From assembly GCA_035570275.1 (NCBI GenBank), contig DATMNI010000431.1:1-60010 (forward strand): a DNA stretch of 60,010 nt. Reading direction: 5' to 3'. The notes beneath the pieces are model-generated. The model had not been told where the DNA came from, made no database searches, and saw only the letters and a program-made list of their open reading frames with translations. The translations under genes and the position numbers were made by a program. The DNA comes from DATMNI01 sp035570275. GTDB taxonomy: Bacteria > Acidobacteriota > Terriglobia > Bryobacterales > Bryobacteraceae. How positions within the stretch are numbered: the stretch's first letter is position 1; each line of letters begins with the position of its first letter. This document shows positions 19,954-27,601 of this stretch, in pieces.

Positions 19954-21164
19954 CGCTTGTCCAGTTCCCTCTGGATGATCTTCACCCGCTGCCGCGCCTG
20001 AAATTCCTGGTTCGGGTTCTTGCCCAGGCTCATGGAAAGGAAGCGCTCATAAGCTTCCTTGGCTGGCTTCAACTGCTTGAGCTTGTCTAGAATGATCGCA
20101 CGGAGGAACCAGTTTCCGGGTGTGTTCTCGCCCAACTTCGCGGCTTGCTCGAAGGCGGCCAGCGATGGCGCATAGTCGCCCGTCATGTACAGCATGTCGC
20201 CCAACTCCGTCCACGTCTTGGCGTCTTCGGGTTTCAGCCTGGCGGCTTCGTAAAACTGGCGGGCGGCAGCCGGGAACTGCCGTCGATCGCGAAGCGCGCG
20301 CGCGTACATCATCCGCGTATCGTAATTGGCGGGCTCGGCAGCCACGGCCTGGTCGAGCAACGGCAGGGCCTTTTCCGGCTTGTGGGTCAGCACGTAGGCG
20401 GCAGCCAGCGCCATTCGGTTGGATGGGTTCGGGTCCTTTTGGTAGCTGGCTTCCAGGCCCGGCAGGGCATCGTCATACTGCTTGGATTCCAGCAGCATTT
20501 CACCCAGGCGGGCTTGCGCCGCGGCGTTGTCCGGAAACTCCCGATAGATGGCCATGGCTTCCGCCGCCTGGTTTCCCTTCTCGTAGAGCGCCGCCAGTTC
20601 CAGAAGATAGTCGCGATACTTGGGCTCAATCTGAGCGGCCTGGCGGAAGTACGGCTCGGCCTCGGCCGGCTTACCCTGCTGCACCAGCGCCTGCGCCATT
20701 CCCAGTTGGGCCCCTGCCGATTTCGCGTCCAGTGTTAGCGCCAGCCGGTAGCTCTCCTCAGCCTTGGCGGCGTCCCCCGTCTGGAGTTGCGACTCGGCCA
20801 GATAATAGCGCGGCCGGAATTCCTGCGCCTTCTGCCGCACCGCGTCCTCAAACAGAGGCAACGCCTCAGCCGGATTCTTCTGGCGCAGCAGCAAAATCCC
20901 CCCGTTCAACTCCGCCTCGTAGAGCCCCGGCTTCAGTGCCAGCGTCTGGCGGTATTCGGCGACGCCTTCGGCATCCTGGTGCAGCAGGCTATAGGCCATC
21001 GCCAGATTGAAATGCGCGAAATAGTCCTTGGGGTCGGCGCCGATCGCCTTCCGAAACGCAGCCACGGCGGCTTCGTATTTGCCTTCTTCCAGGGCCTTCA
21101 TGCCCTCGGAAGTAGGGTCGGTTGCCTGTAAGAAGAAAAGAACCGCCGCCGCCATCGCCCGCAT
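19950..21164 (-). CDS. Secreted tetratricopeptide-repeat protein
   Basis: A 404-residue protein made of about ten TPR units after a short N-terminal hydrophobic segment (AAAVLFFLQA). Typical units are EEGKYEAAVAAFRKAIGADPKDYFAHFNLAMAY, QGKPAEAEPYFRQAAQIEPK and RRQFPAAARQFYEAARLKPEDAKTWTELGDML when read along the chain. TPR arrays scaffold protein complexes. This one leads an operon with two small secreted helical proteins, so a periplasmic assembly of the three is a reasonable inference. The C-terminal 60 residues (LRAIILDKLKQLKPAKEAYERF onwards) are a final degenerate repeat. Confidence 0.85.
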   Translation of the reverse strand: MRAMAAAVLFFLQATDPTSEGMKALEEGKYEAAVAAFRKAIGADPKDYFAHFNLAMAYSLLHQDAEGVAEYRQTLALKPGLYEAELNGGILLLRQKNPAEALPLFEDAVRQKAQEFRPRYYLAESQLQTGDAAKAEESYRLALTLDAKSAGAQLGMAQALVQQGKPAEAEPYFRQAAQIEPKYRDYLLELAALYEKGNQAAEAMAIYREFPDNAAAQARLGEMLLESKQYDDALPGLEASYQKDPNPSNRMALAAAYVLTHKPEKALPLLDQAVAAEPANYDTRMMYARALRDRRQFPAAARQFYEAARLKPEDAKTWTELGDMLYMTGDYAPSLAAFEQAAKLGENTPGNWFLRAIILDKLKQLKPAKEAYERFLSMSLGKNPNQEFQARQRVKIIQRELDKR

Positions 21165-21200
21165 ACTTTGATTCTAATGCCTCCGGGTGAACCGGGGAGC

Positions 21201-21235
21201 GAGCGTGTGGCGGATTGTTAATCCGCCTGCCGTGC
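21201..21235. repeat. Solo GGCGGATT hairpin of the inverted-repeat element
   Basis: GGCGGATT-GTT-AATCCGCC at 21210-21228, preceded by GCGAGCGTGT. It matches the inner hairpin and core of the elements at 1675 and 22721, but both terminal arms are missing. Confidence 0.65.
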
Positions 21236-21278
21236 TTGGACGCGCCCCGCAGGCAAGGCCGCAAACACGGGCCAAGGC

Positions 21279-21386
21279 TAAGACCCCGTTTCATAAATGC
21301 GGTCGCGTATTTGGAGGGAACCGCTTCCTAACGGTTGCGGCTCTGATCGGAGCCGCGCGCATAAGCAAGCGGTTTCCCGGATACGT
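21279..21386 (+). repeat. Dispersed nested-hairpin repeat, copy 2
   Basis: The order of blocks matches copy 1: CGTTTCATAAATGC, CGCGTATTTGGAG, AACCGCTTCCTAACGG, the stem CGGCTC-TGATCG-GAGCCG, then AGCAAGCGGTTT and a CCCGGATACGTT edge shared with copy 3. Confidence 0.85.
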
Positions 21387-21441
21387 TAGGGAACTTCTGA
21401 AACGGTGTACCGGAGTCGACGGGCCGCGCCGCGGATGGCCG

Positions 21442-22098
21442 CTACAAACTGGCGTGGCAGAGCAGGCACGCCGCGTCGGGCCGCTCTGAGTTTGAGGATG
21501 CCAGGGCGTACGACTGGCCTCGGCTTCTCCAGGCAAGGTGTCTGTGGCCGCCATCGGGGCCGGACCCGGCGCGGGCCACCAGCAGCGTTGCCGTATCGGG
21601 ACCTACCTTATACAGAATCTCGCCGATGTACTGACGATCACCGATGCGCGCGCCGCGTTTTTCGATGACTCTGGCGCCAACCAGCCGCACGGTGGCTGCC
21701 GTTTCGGACGGAAGCTTGACGTCCAGGCCGGCGCGCCGCATCCAGGCCGAGATCTGTGCCGGATCGCTGGAGTGCAATTCCACCGGCTCGGCATTGCGCA
21801 ACTGTTCGATCGCGAGTTGGCGAAGGTCAAGGGCCGGTGCTTCGCCTTTGGCCACCAGCCAGAGAGTGCCGGCGGCAGCCATAAGGGTAAGGATGGCGGC
21901 GATCGGCCAGGCGGAGTTGAACCAGCCGGAGAAATCGAGGCGAGGCACGCGCGAGCGCGCCGGTCGGGGACCCGCGGCGCTTTGCATACGGTCGGCGCTT
22001 TGCATTCGATTGGCGCTTTGAATACGATCCCAGAGGCCTTCCGGCGCTTCCACGGCCGCCATCTGGTGCGATAACTGCAAGTCGAGCCATTCAGACAT
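21442..22098 (-). CDS. Membrane anti-sigma factor-like protein with C-terminal CxxCH motif
   Basis: A 218-residue single-pass membrane protein directly after an ECF sigma gene, overlapping it by 8 bp. The cytoplasmic N-terminus (1-70) starts MSEWLDLQLSHQMAAVEAPEGLWDRI and includes a threefold 6-residue repeat (IQSANR, MQSADR, MQSAAG). A transmembrane helix spans about 70-87. The C-terminal domain should be periplasmic and ends in CLLCH (Cys211, Cys214, His215), the covalent haem-c attachment motif. No zinc-binding HCC motif is seen. Anti-sigma function is inferred from gene order and topology; the motif suggests redox or haem sensing. Confidence 0.68.
   Translation of the reverse strand: MSEWLDLQLSHQMAAVEAPEGLWDRIQSANRMQSADRMQSAAGPRPARSRVPRLDFSGWFNSAWPIAAILTLMAAAGTLWLVAKGEAPALDLRQLAIEQLRNAEPVELHSSDPAQISAWMRRAGLDVKLPSETAATVRLVGARVIEKRGARIGDRQYIGEILYKVGPDTATLLVARAGSGPDGGHRHLAWRSRGQSYALASSNSERPDAACLLCHASL
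21976..22029. repeat. 3 x 18-bp tandem repeat in the anti-sigma gene
   Basis: Three units beginning GGCGCTTTG (21976-21993, 21994-22011, 22012-22029) encode the six-residue repeats IQSANR, MQSADR and MQSAAG in the cytoplasmic part of the protein. Confidence 0.85.
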
Positions 22099-22660
22099 GG
22101 CGGGCTCCTTGTGTGCTCACGAAATGGGCCAGCCGCCGCTCCAGCGCTTTATGGGCCCTGTTCAGGCGCGATGCGACCGTGCCTGTGGAACAACCCAGCA
22201 CTTCGGCCATCTGGTCGTAGGACAATCCCTCGGTGTAGCGCAAAACCGTCGCCATTCGCAGATCGGGCGTCAGTTTTTCCACGGCCGCGCGAACCCGGTC
22301 GCGCATTTCGGTTTCGAGCAGCGCGTGGAGGCTGTCGCCCGGCGCGCGCAGCACCGCGAGCAACTCATCGGCAATGGGAATAAGACGCCAGGAACGGCGT
22401 TTGTGATCGAGACAACTGTTCACCACCAGGCGATAGACCCAGGTAGAGAACGCCGAATCGCCGCGGAATTCGCGGATGCAGGAAAACAGCTTCAGGAACG
22501 TGTCCTGGGCGAGATCCATGGCCAGAGCGTTGTCACCGGAAAAACGCAGCGCGATGGAGTAGACACGGTCCTTGTAAGCTTCAAAGAGCACACGAAAGGC
22601 GTCCCGCTCTCCGCGTTGACAGGCTTCGACGAGTTCCCGTTCGGATCTTTCCAGCACCAT
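22091..22660 (-). CDS. ECF-type RNA polymerase sigma factor
   Basis: A 189-residue sigma-70 family member with regions 2 and 4 only. Region 2 reads FRVLFEAYKDRVYSIALRFSGDNALAMDLAQDTFLKLF and FSTWVYRLVVNSCLDHKRR. Region 4 reads LTPDLRMATVLRYTEGLSYDQMAEVLGCSTGTVASRLNRAHKAL. It directs transcription from dedicated promoters and is usually held inactive by the co-encoded anti-sigma factor, here the overlapping gene at 21442-22098. A TIR element sits just upstream of the start, inside the likely promoter region. Confidence 0.93.
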   Translation of the reverse strand: MVLERSERELVEACQRGERDAFRVLFEAYKDRVYSIALRFSGDNALAMDLAQDTFLKLFSCIREFRGDSAFSTWVYRLVVNSCLDHKRRSWRLIPIADELLAVLRAPGDSLHALLETEMRDRVRAAVEKLTPDLRMATVLRYTEGLSYDQMAEVLGCSTGTVASRLNRAHKALERRLAHFVSTQGARHV

Positions 22661-23044
22661 TTCGACAAACGCTACGTCCCTATGACGATTATGCGCCTAT
22701 TTTTCTTCCATGAAATTGCTTGTGGGGCAGGTTGTTAACCTGCGGCGGATTGTTAATCCGCCTGCGCGATGCGGCAGCGAGCGTCCGCGCCTTGCCTGAA
22801 GGGCTCGTCAGGCACTGGGCAGGCGGATTGCCAATCCGCCGCAGGTTAACAACCTGCCCCACATACCCCTGGCCCGGTCTGCCCACCAATGCCGGTAATC
22901 GGGTACGATAGGATTGGCACGCCGTTGTCTCCGTACGCGCCAAAAGGGCGATAACGATCCCTAAACAACAGGTGTCCGGGACCCGAGCGCCTGGCATTCT
23001 CAGCAAACTCACGCTAGGGTATTGTCCGTAAGTGTATCAGTGGA
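22661..23044. other. 384-bp divergent intergenic region
   Basis: Besides the 143-bp element, about 180 bp upstream of the TPR-CHAT start and 60 bp upstream of the ECF start remain. They should hold both promoters, but no convincing -35/-10 pair was identified. Confidence 0.4.
22721..22863. repeat. 143-bp element with perfect 32-bp terminal inverted repeats
   Basis: The 32 bases at 22721-22752 (starting TGTGGGGCAGG) are exactly the inverse complement of 22832-22863 (ending CCTGCCCCACA). Each arm contains a CAGGTT-GTT-AACCTG hairpin and reaches into a GGCGGATT hairpin. The inner GCGATGCGGCAGCGAGCG core is shared with the 215-bp element at 1675. Nothing is encoded. The element occupies the gap between the ECF sigma gene and the TPR-CHAT gene. 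Confidence 0.88.
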
Positions 23045-25537
23045 TTGAATCCTAAACGCTCAGTCTCGGCCTTGTTTCTGGTGCTGGCGCTCCTGCCGGC
23101 GGTGGGTCCTCTTCGACCTAGAGCGGTCCGCGCCGGATCTGCGGTCTCTCACGTGGGCAGTCCGGATGATCCCGTATTGCTAAGGTTGAGGCACGAGGGG
23201 AGTGATCTCTACCGGGCTGGGAAGTATCAAGAGGCGATGCGAGCTTATGAGAGTGGGTACCAGGAGGCGCTCCGCCGTCACGACGCGCGGTCTGCGCTTC
23301 GGCTTCTCAATAACCTGGGCAGCGTGAATCATAAGCTCCTGCGCTATCGTGACGCCGTCAAGGCCTATCTCCAGGCTAGGGCACTGGCTACTTCGCAAGG
23401 AGATCAAGAGATGTTGGCCGTGATTTGTGTCAACCTGTCTTCCGTGTATCTCCAAATGGGGGAGATCGATGCGGCGACCGAATCCACCAAACGAGGTCTG
23501 GATCTCCCGGCCAGCGCCAGCGAGAAGTTTCGCCCGCTACTCCTGATACAGTCGGCTCGGATCGAGATGAAGCAAGAGAACTGGGATCGCGCGGCTGCGT
23601 GGACGCGGGAAGCGATCCAGGTTTCCCGCGCCCAACTCGACGTTGCGGCCGAAGCTCAGTCCTGGTACGAACTCGGCAACGCGCTGCGAGAATGGAAGCG
23701 CCTGCCGGCCGCCGAGGAGGCGCTGCTGGAATCGTTCCGGCTGTGGAAGTTGACGCATGACGAGCAGTTGCGTTATTCCTATGAGGCGCTGGCGGAACTG
23801 CGTTTGGCCCAGGGCAATCCCGTTGCGGCCTCCGCATTTCTGAATCGCGCCATCGAGTCTGCCGCGGCTCTGGGGCCCGCGGCACTTTGGAACCCTCTGT
23901 ATGCTCGCGGGAGGGCCAACCTGGCCTTAACCCGGCTACAGGACGCTTACGCGGACTTTGCAGCTTCGATTCGCAACCTGAAGGACTGGCGCTCGCAGAT
24001 CCCTCCGGCGGACGCGTTTCGCGTCAGCACCGAAGTGGACATGCATCTGATCTATTCCGCGTTTATTGACGTGGCGGGCCGGCTCTATCAGCAAACCGGG
24101 CAGATCCGATATGCGGAGGATTCCTTTGCTGCAGTTGAAGAGGTTCGGACGGCCAGTTTACGGATGCTTTGGGCCTCTTCAGACCTGTCCAAAGAGCTTC
24201 CCCGGGAGTACTCGCTCACCCTTTCCGATCTACAGAAGGCAGAAGTAGCCCGGCTCAGCGCCGGGTCGGAAGACGGCGCTGTCCGGCGCCTTCGATTGAA
24301 ACTAGCGGAGATGGAAGCGGCCGCTGGGCTTGAGTTGTCGGCCGATCTGGTCGAGAGCGATCCTGGTGGCAGGAGCTTGCTGCAAATCACCCGTGACTCG
24401 CTCGGAACAGACGCGGTGTTTCTGGCGTTTCACACCGGCCAGCCGAAATCGTGGCTCTGGGTGGTCACGCGGAAGCGTCTCGAGTTTCTGGCGTTGCCGT
24501 CCGGGGACGATCTGAAGAAAGATATCGGTGATTTCGTCCAGGCGCTGCGCAAAAGTTCACCCCAGGCGCGTGTTCTTGGACAGAAACTTTATCAGCGGCT
24601 GTTCGGGCAGATTGCGCCCAACGCGCTGAACAGACCGACATGGGTTATCGACGCCGATGGCCCGTTGTTCGAGTTGCCGTTCGGGGCTCTGGTGGAAGGA
24701 ACTCTGGTGGAAGGCGTCTCGCCAGAGCCCGGCGCATCTCATTATGTGATTGAGCGGCATGCGATTCGGATGGTGCCTGGCGTCTCGGCGCTGCTTCGTT
24801 CGCCACGCTCAGACTGGAACGAGATGTTTGTGGGCGTTGGCGACCCCATCTACAATCGCGCCGATCCGCGATTGGCGCAGTCGAAGCCGTCTGCCGTATC
24901 GTCCATGGTGGAAGCGTCGGGGGCCGCTTCCGGACCTGGCGTCCTGGAATTGCCGAGGCTGTTGGGGAGCGCTCGGGAAGTGGACAATTGCGCCAAAATA
25001 TGGCAGTTGGAGGGAGCGCACTGGATGGTGCTGAAAGGCGCAGCGGCGAACAAGCAAGAGCTCAAGCAAGCTCTCGGTAAAGGCCCGTCAATCGTTCACG
25101 TGGCGGCCCATATGCTTTTTCCCCCGCAGGAGGCGGGAGGGGGCATGCTCGCTCTCAGCCTTCAGGCCGGAAGTCAGGTGGAATTGTTGAGCGATACGGA
25201 GACGGCGGGTATGCGGGCGAAACTTGGGCTGGTGGTGTTGAACGGGTGCAGTTCCGGGCAGGCCGAAGTCCTTCCGGGCGCAGGCTTAATGGGCATGTCT
25301 CGGGCTTGGTTGGCGGCCGGTGCGCACGCCGTCATCCTGACGCGTTGGCCCACAGCCGATCAGGACAGCGGCGGGGTTTTCCTGTCGCTCTATCGCCTCT
25401 ATTTCCTCCACCACACCCATGGCCCCGTGTCGTTTGGAGTGTTGTTGCGACAGGCGCAGCTAGAAGAACTGCATGCCGGTGGAGCCCGGGCAGACCCCGC
25501 GCGCTGGGCCTCTTATTTCTGCGTGGAAACGAATTGA
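23045..25537 (+). CDS. Exported TPR-CHAT caspase-like peptidase
   Basis: An 830-residue protein. Residues 1-30 form a signal peptide (ALFLVLALLPAVGPLRPRAVRA). Residues 40-330 are helical TPR-type repeats (LYRAGKYQEAMRAYESGYQEAL, LLNNLGSVNHKLLRYRDAVKAYLQARA). Residues 540-830 form a CHAT domain with the catalytic dyad His689 (VHVAAH) and Cys735 (LNGCSSG). CHAT proteases cleave specific protein partners after activation through their repeat domain. The start is a TTG at 23045. It is followed 28 bp later by a sigma-factor gene, so a proteolysis-to-transcription link is possible. The signal peptide would place it in the periplasm, which is unusual for CHAT proteins. Confidence 0.87.
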   Translation: MNPKRSVSALFLVLALLPAVGPLRPRAVRAGSAVSHVGSPDDPVLLRLRHEGSDLYRAGKYQEAMRAYESGYQEALRRHDARSALRLLNNLGSVNHKLLRYRDAVKAYLQARALATSQGDQEMLAVICVNLSSVYLQMGEIDAATESTKRGLDLPASASEKFRPLLLIQSARIEMKQENWDRAAAWTREAIQVSRAQLDVAAEAQSWYELGNALREWKRLPAAEEALLESFRLWKLTHDEQLRYSYEALAELRLAQGNPVAASAFLNRAIESAAALGPAALWNPLYARGRANLALTRLQDAYADFAASIRNLKDWRSQIPPADAFRVSTEVDMHLIYSAFIDVAGRLYQQTGQIRYAEDSFAAVEEVRTASLRMLWASSDLSKELPREYSLTLSDLQKAEVARLSAGSEDGAVRRLRLKLAEMEAAAGLELSADLVESDPGGRSLLQITRDSLGTDAVFLAFHTGQPKSWLWVVTRKRLEFLALPSGDDLKKDIGDFVQALRKSSPQARVLGQKLYQRLFGQIAPNALNRPTWVIDADGPLFELPFGALVEGTLVEGVSPEPGASHYVIERHAIRMVPGVSALLRSPRSDWNEMFVGVGDPIYNRADPRLAQSKPSAVSSMVEASGAASGPGVLELPRLLGSAREVDNCAKIWQLEGAHWMVLKGAAANKQELKQALGKGPSIVHVAAHMLFPPQEAGGGMLALSLQAGSQVELLSDTETAGMRAKLGLVVLNGCSSGQAEVLPGAGLMGMSRAWLAAGAHAVILTRWPTADQDSGGVFLSLYRLYFLHHTHGPVSFGVLLRQAQLEELHAGGARADPARWASYFCVETN

Positions 25538-25564
25538 GCTAGTTCTGCGTGACTTTTTTCCCGA

Positions 25565-26158
25565 GTGAGGATGCCGCAAGAGCCGGAAGTCGACTGGAGC
25601 AACGTCGTGAACCTCATCCAGCGGGGCGACCCGGCTGGAGAAGAAACCCTATATTCCACTCTCCGTAGCGGGGCTCGTCTGTTCCTGCAACGGCGTCTGG
25701 GAACCCAGGATGTGGACGACCGGGTGCACGACGTCTTCCTGATCGTTGCGGGGGCTATACGCCGAGGTGAACTTCAGCATCCGGAACGCCTCATGGGTTT
25801 TGTCCGCACGGTTCTGTACCGCCAGTTGAACCTCGAGATCGGCGAGGTGATCCAGCGCCGGAACTGTTCCGGCGACCTCATGGAGACCGCTCACCTGGTG
25901 GCCGCCGAACTCACCCCGGAACAGCGGGCGATCGCCGGCCAGAAGGTGTCGCTCATGAAGCAAGAGCTGCGGGAAATGAGCGACCGCGATTTCGAAGTCT
26001 TATCCCGCTTTTATCTGCGCGAACAGCCGCCGGAACAAATCTGCGAAGCAATGGGATTGACCCAAGTCCAATTCCAACTCCTCAAGTCAAGAGCCAAGGG
26101 TCGACTGGCGGACCGGATGCGCAGGAAACTGACGCGGAGCGCGTCTAGTCAACAATGA
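25565..26158 (+). CDS. Sigma-70 family sigma factor linked to TPR-CHAT
   Basis: A 197-residue sigma factor. Region 2 is recognisable in VDWSNVVNLIQRGDPAGEETLYSTLRSG and VDDRVHDVFLIVAGAI, and the region-4 helix-turn-helix in FEVLSRFYLREQPPEQICEAMGLTQVQFQLLKSRAKGRL. Start codons GTG (25565) and ATG (25571) are in frame two codons apart. Gene order (CHAT, sigma, response regulator, zinc-finger anti-sigma) suggests one regulatory unit. The likely antagonist is the protein at 26912. A 29-residue frame on the opposite strand overlaps the 3' end. Confidence 0.9.
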   Translation: MRMPQEPEVDWSNVVNLIQRGDPAGEETLYSTLRSGARLFLQRRLGTQDVDDRVHDVFLIVAGAIRRGELQHPERLMGFVRTVLYRQLNLEIGEVIQRRNCSGDLMETAHLVAAELTPEQRAIAGQKVSLMKQELREMSDRDFEVLSRFYLREQPPEQICEAMGLTQVQFQLLKSRAKGRLADRMRRKLTRSASSQQ

Positions 26159-26234
26159 CAACGACGGGATCGCGAGGACCATCCGACGTAGTGGGGTCGA
26201 AGACAGCCAAGAGCGTTTCGAGTAGTGTAGACAT
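26145..26234 (-). CDS. Candidate 29-residue small protein convergent with the sigma gene
   Basis: MSTLLETLLAVFDP followed by a short charged tail ending DPVVVIVD. A purine-rich site (AAAAGGA) lies about 9 bases before the ATG at 26234, and the stop overlaps the sigma gene end by 14 bp. The N-terminal half is an amphipathic helix; the tail is acidic and Pro-rich. Small size makes coding status uncertain. It was kept because start context, composition and position between sigma and response-regulator genes are good. Confidence 0.4.
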   Translation of the reverse strand: MSTLLETLLAVFDPTTSDGPRDPVVVIVD

Positions 26235-26481
26235 GTTGTTGATTCCTTTTAGAAAATCGGTTTGTCCGCCACCCGGTTTGCGCTGAATCCGTGTGCGAAG
26301 TCGTACATTACCGCGAGAACCTAATTCCATCCAATCCTCGATCTGGTTAGGGGCAAATTACGATCAATTGGGGTATTTCGATTGAGGTATTTCAGCGGTT
26401 AACAGAGAATTATCGCCATTTGTTAACTTCCAGTGATAGGAATTCCATCCCGCGCGCACTGCTCAATTGGAGGCCTTATCC
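26159..26481. other. 323-bp AT-richer intergenic region
   Basis: Apart from the candidate small frame at 26145-26234, this is the most AT-rich part of the locus (for example GGTATTTCGATTGAGGTATT near 26370). A promoter for the response regulator is likely, but boxes cannot be assigned firmly. Confidence 0.4.
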
Positions 26482-26931
26482 ATGCCCTCAGGAACGGTAC
26501 TGCTGGTGGAAGACGACCCGGAAGTCGCGCGGCTCTTAATGATCGTGATGAAGATGTGGGGGTTTGACGCTACCCATGCGTCTACTTCCCAGGAAGCCGT
26601 TGACTTCGCGGTACTTCATCGAAATGGAATTGCCCTGGTCGTGTGCGACGTTAACCTGAAGGGCGAGACCGGGCCTGCGGTTGCCGCCAAGATCCGCAGC
26701 ATTTGCCCCGGAACCAAAACCCTCTTCACCTCGGGATCTCCGTTCGATATTCTCTGTGATACCGGGCTGCTGACACGGGAAACTCTAGACGATCTCGACA
26801 CTTCCTACATCCAGAAGCCTTTCCTGCCCAAGGATCTGAGCAAGGCAATCCATAGCTTGCTGGAACCTGCGAAGGAAAGTCCACGGGTCGCATCGCCAAT
26901 GGGGGCCCAACATGCCGTATATGCATATTGA
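26482..26931 (+). CDS. Single-domain response regulator (receiver only)
   Basis: A 149-residue CheY-like protein. Conserved positions are the acidic pair in LLVEDDPEVA, the phosphoacceptor Asp in VVCDVNLKG, Thr/Ser in LFTSGSP, and Lys in YIQKPF. There is no output domain, so it acts by protein contact, possibly on the anti-sigma encoded downstream; this is inference. The ATG at 26482 is preferred over the TTG at 26467 because GGAGG lies 8 bases before it. Its end overlaps the next gene by 20 bp. A broken PAS sensor gene downstream may once have been its kinase. Confidence 0.88.
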   Translation: MPSGTVLLVEDDPEVARLLMIVMKMWGFDATHASTSQEAVDFAVLHRNGIALVVCDVNLKGETGPAVAAKIRSICPGTKTLFTSGSPFDILCDTGLLTRETLDDLDTSYIQKPFLPKDLSKAIHSLLEPAKESPRVASPMGAQHAVYAY

Positions 26932-27499
26932 GGACGATCTTCTCGACCAGTACGCTATCGGCACACTCGCAGAGGAGCGTTTGGCAGGCGTGGAAGAACA
27001 CCTGCTGATCTGCGAGGCTTGTCAGTCGCGTTTATTGGCGTCGGATGAGTTCGCCATGCTATTCCGGGTAACGGCAGTCCAGCCCGATGCCCGTTTGCAG
27101 CGCGGTTGGCGCATGTTTTGGAACCATCGTGCGGCAAGCTGGACGGTAGCGGCGGCGGTGTTCGCAGCCCTGCTTGTGGTGGGAGGACCGTTTCGTAAAA
27201 CCCCAGCGCCGGCGACGGTGTTCATGCAGTCGCTTCGCGGACCCGACGCGCCGGCACAGGTTACCGCCGGCCGGGCCGCCTTGCTAGTCTTCGATCTGGT
27301 TCCGACCACAGGCGTGAAAGACTATCAGGCTCGCATCGTCAATCCCGTGGGTACCCAGATTCTCGCCGCTGCGGTCTCATCGAAGGATGGGCACCTGGCA
27401 GTCCTCGTTGACAGACTGCCGCCAGGATCCTACTGGGTCCGTGTCTTCCGAACCGATAGCCCTGACCCGATTGCGGAATATGGTTTGCGAGCCAAATAG
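26912..27499 (+). CDS. Zinc-finger (zf-HC2-like) membrane anti-sigma factor
   Basis: A 195-residue single-pass membrane protein. The N-terminal anti-sigma zinc motif is EEHLLICEACQ (His30, Cys34, Cys37; the H-x3-C-x2-C spacing of the zf-HC2 class). A transmembrane helix lies at about 74-90 (SWTVAAAVFAALLVVGGPF), and the C-terminal 100 residues form a beta-rich extracytoplasmic domain (VSSKDGHLAVLVDRLPPGSYWVRVFR). It probably sequesters the sigma factor at 25565-26158, although a response regulator gene separates them. It overlaps the regulator by 20 bp, so the two are coupled. Confidence 0.82.
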   Translation: MPYMHIEDDLLDQYAIGTLAEERLAGVEEHLLICEACQSRLLASDEFAMLFRVTAVQPDARLQRGWRMFWNHRAASWTVAAAVFAALLVVGGPFRKTPAPATVFMQSLRGPDAPAQVTAGRAALLVFDLVPTTGVKDYQARIVNPVGTQILAAAVSSKDGHLAVLVDRLPPGSYWVRVFRTDSPDPIAEYGLRAK

Positions 27500-27529
27500 C
27501 TTGGCATAGCTGTCCTTATAACGAACGCC

Positions 27530-27601
27530 ATGCTTACAACCAACGCGATGCGTACAACCAACGCCATGCTTCCAATCGACGCACTGCTTACAACCGACGC
27601 C
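27530..27601 (+). repeat. 4 x 18-bp tandem repeat
   Basis: Units ATGCTTACAACCAACGCG, then three variants to 27601, with a degenerate fifth just upstream. They form the N-terminus of the broken sensor frame and encode xLTTNA/xRTTNA-type repeats. Confidence 0.85.

Noticed and set aside
23045..26158. Type III-E CRISPR-associated TPR-CHAT
   Set aside because: The protein is exported and no effector nuclease, repeats or Csx30-like gene lies nearby; only the protease-sigma pairing is similar.
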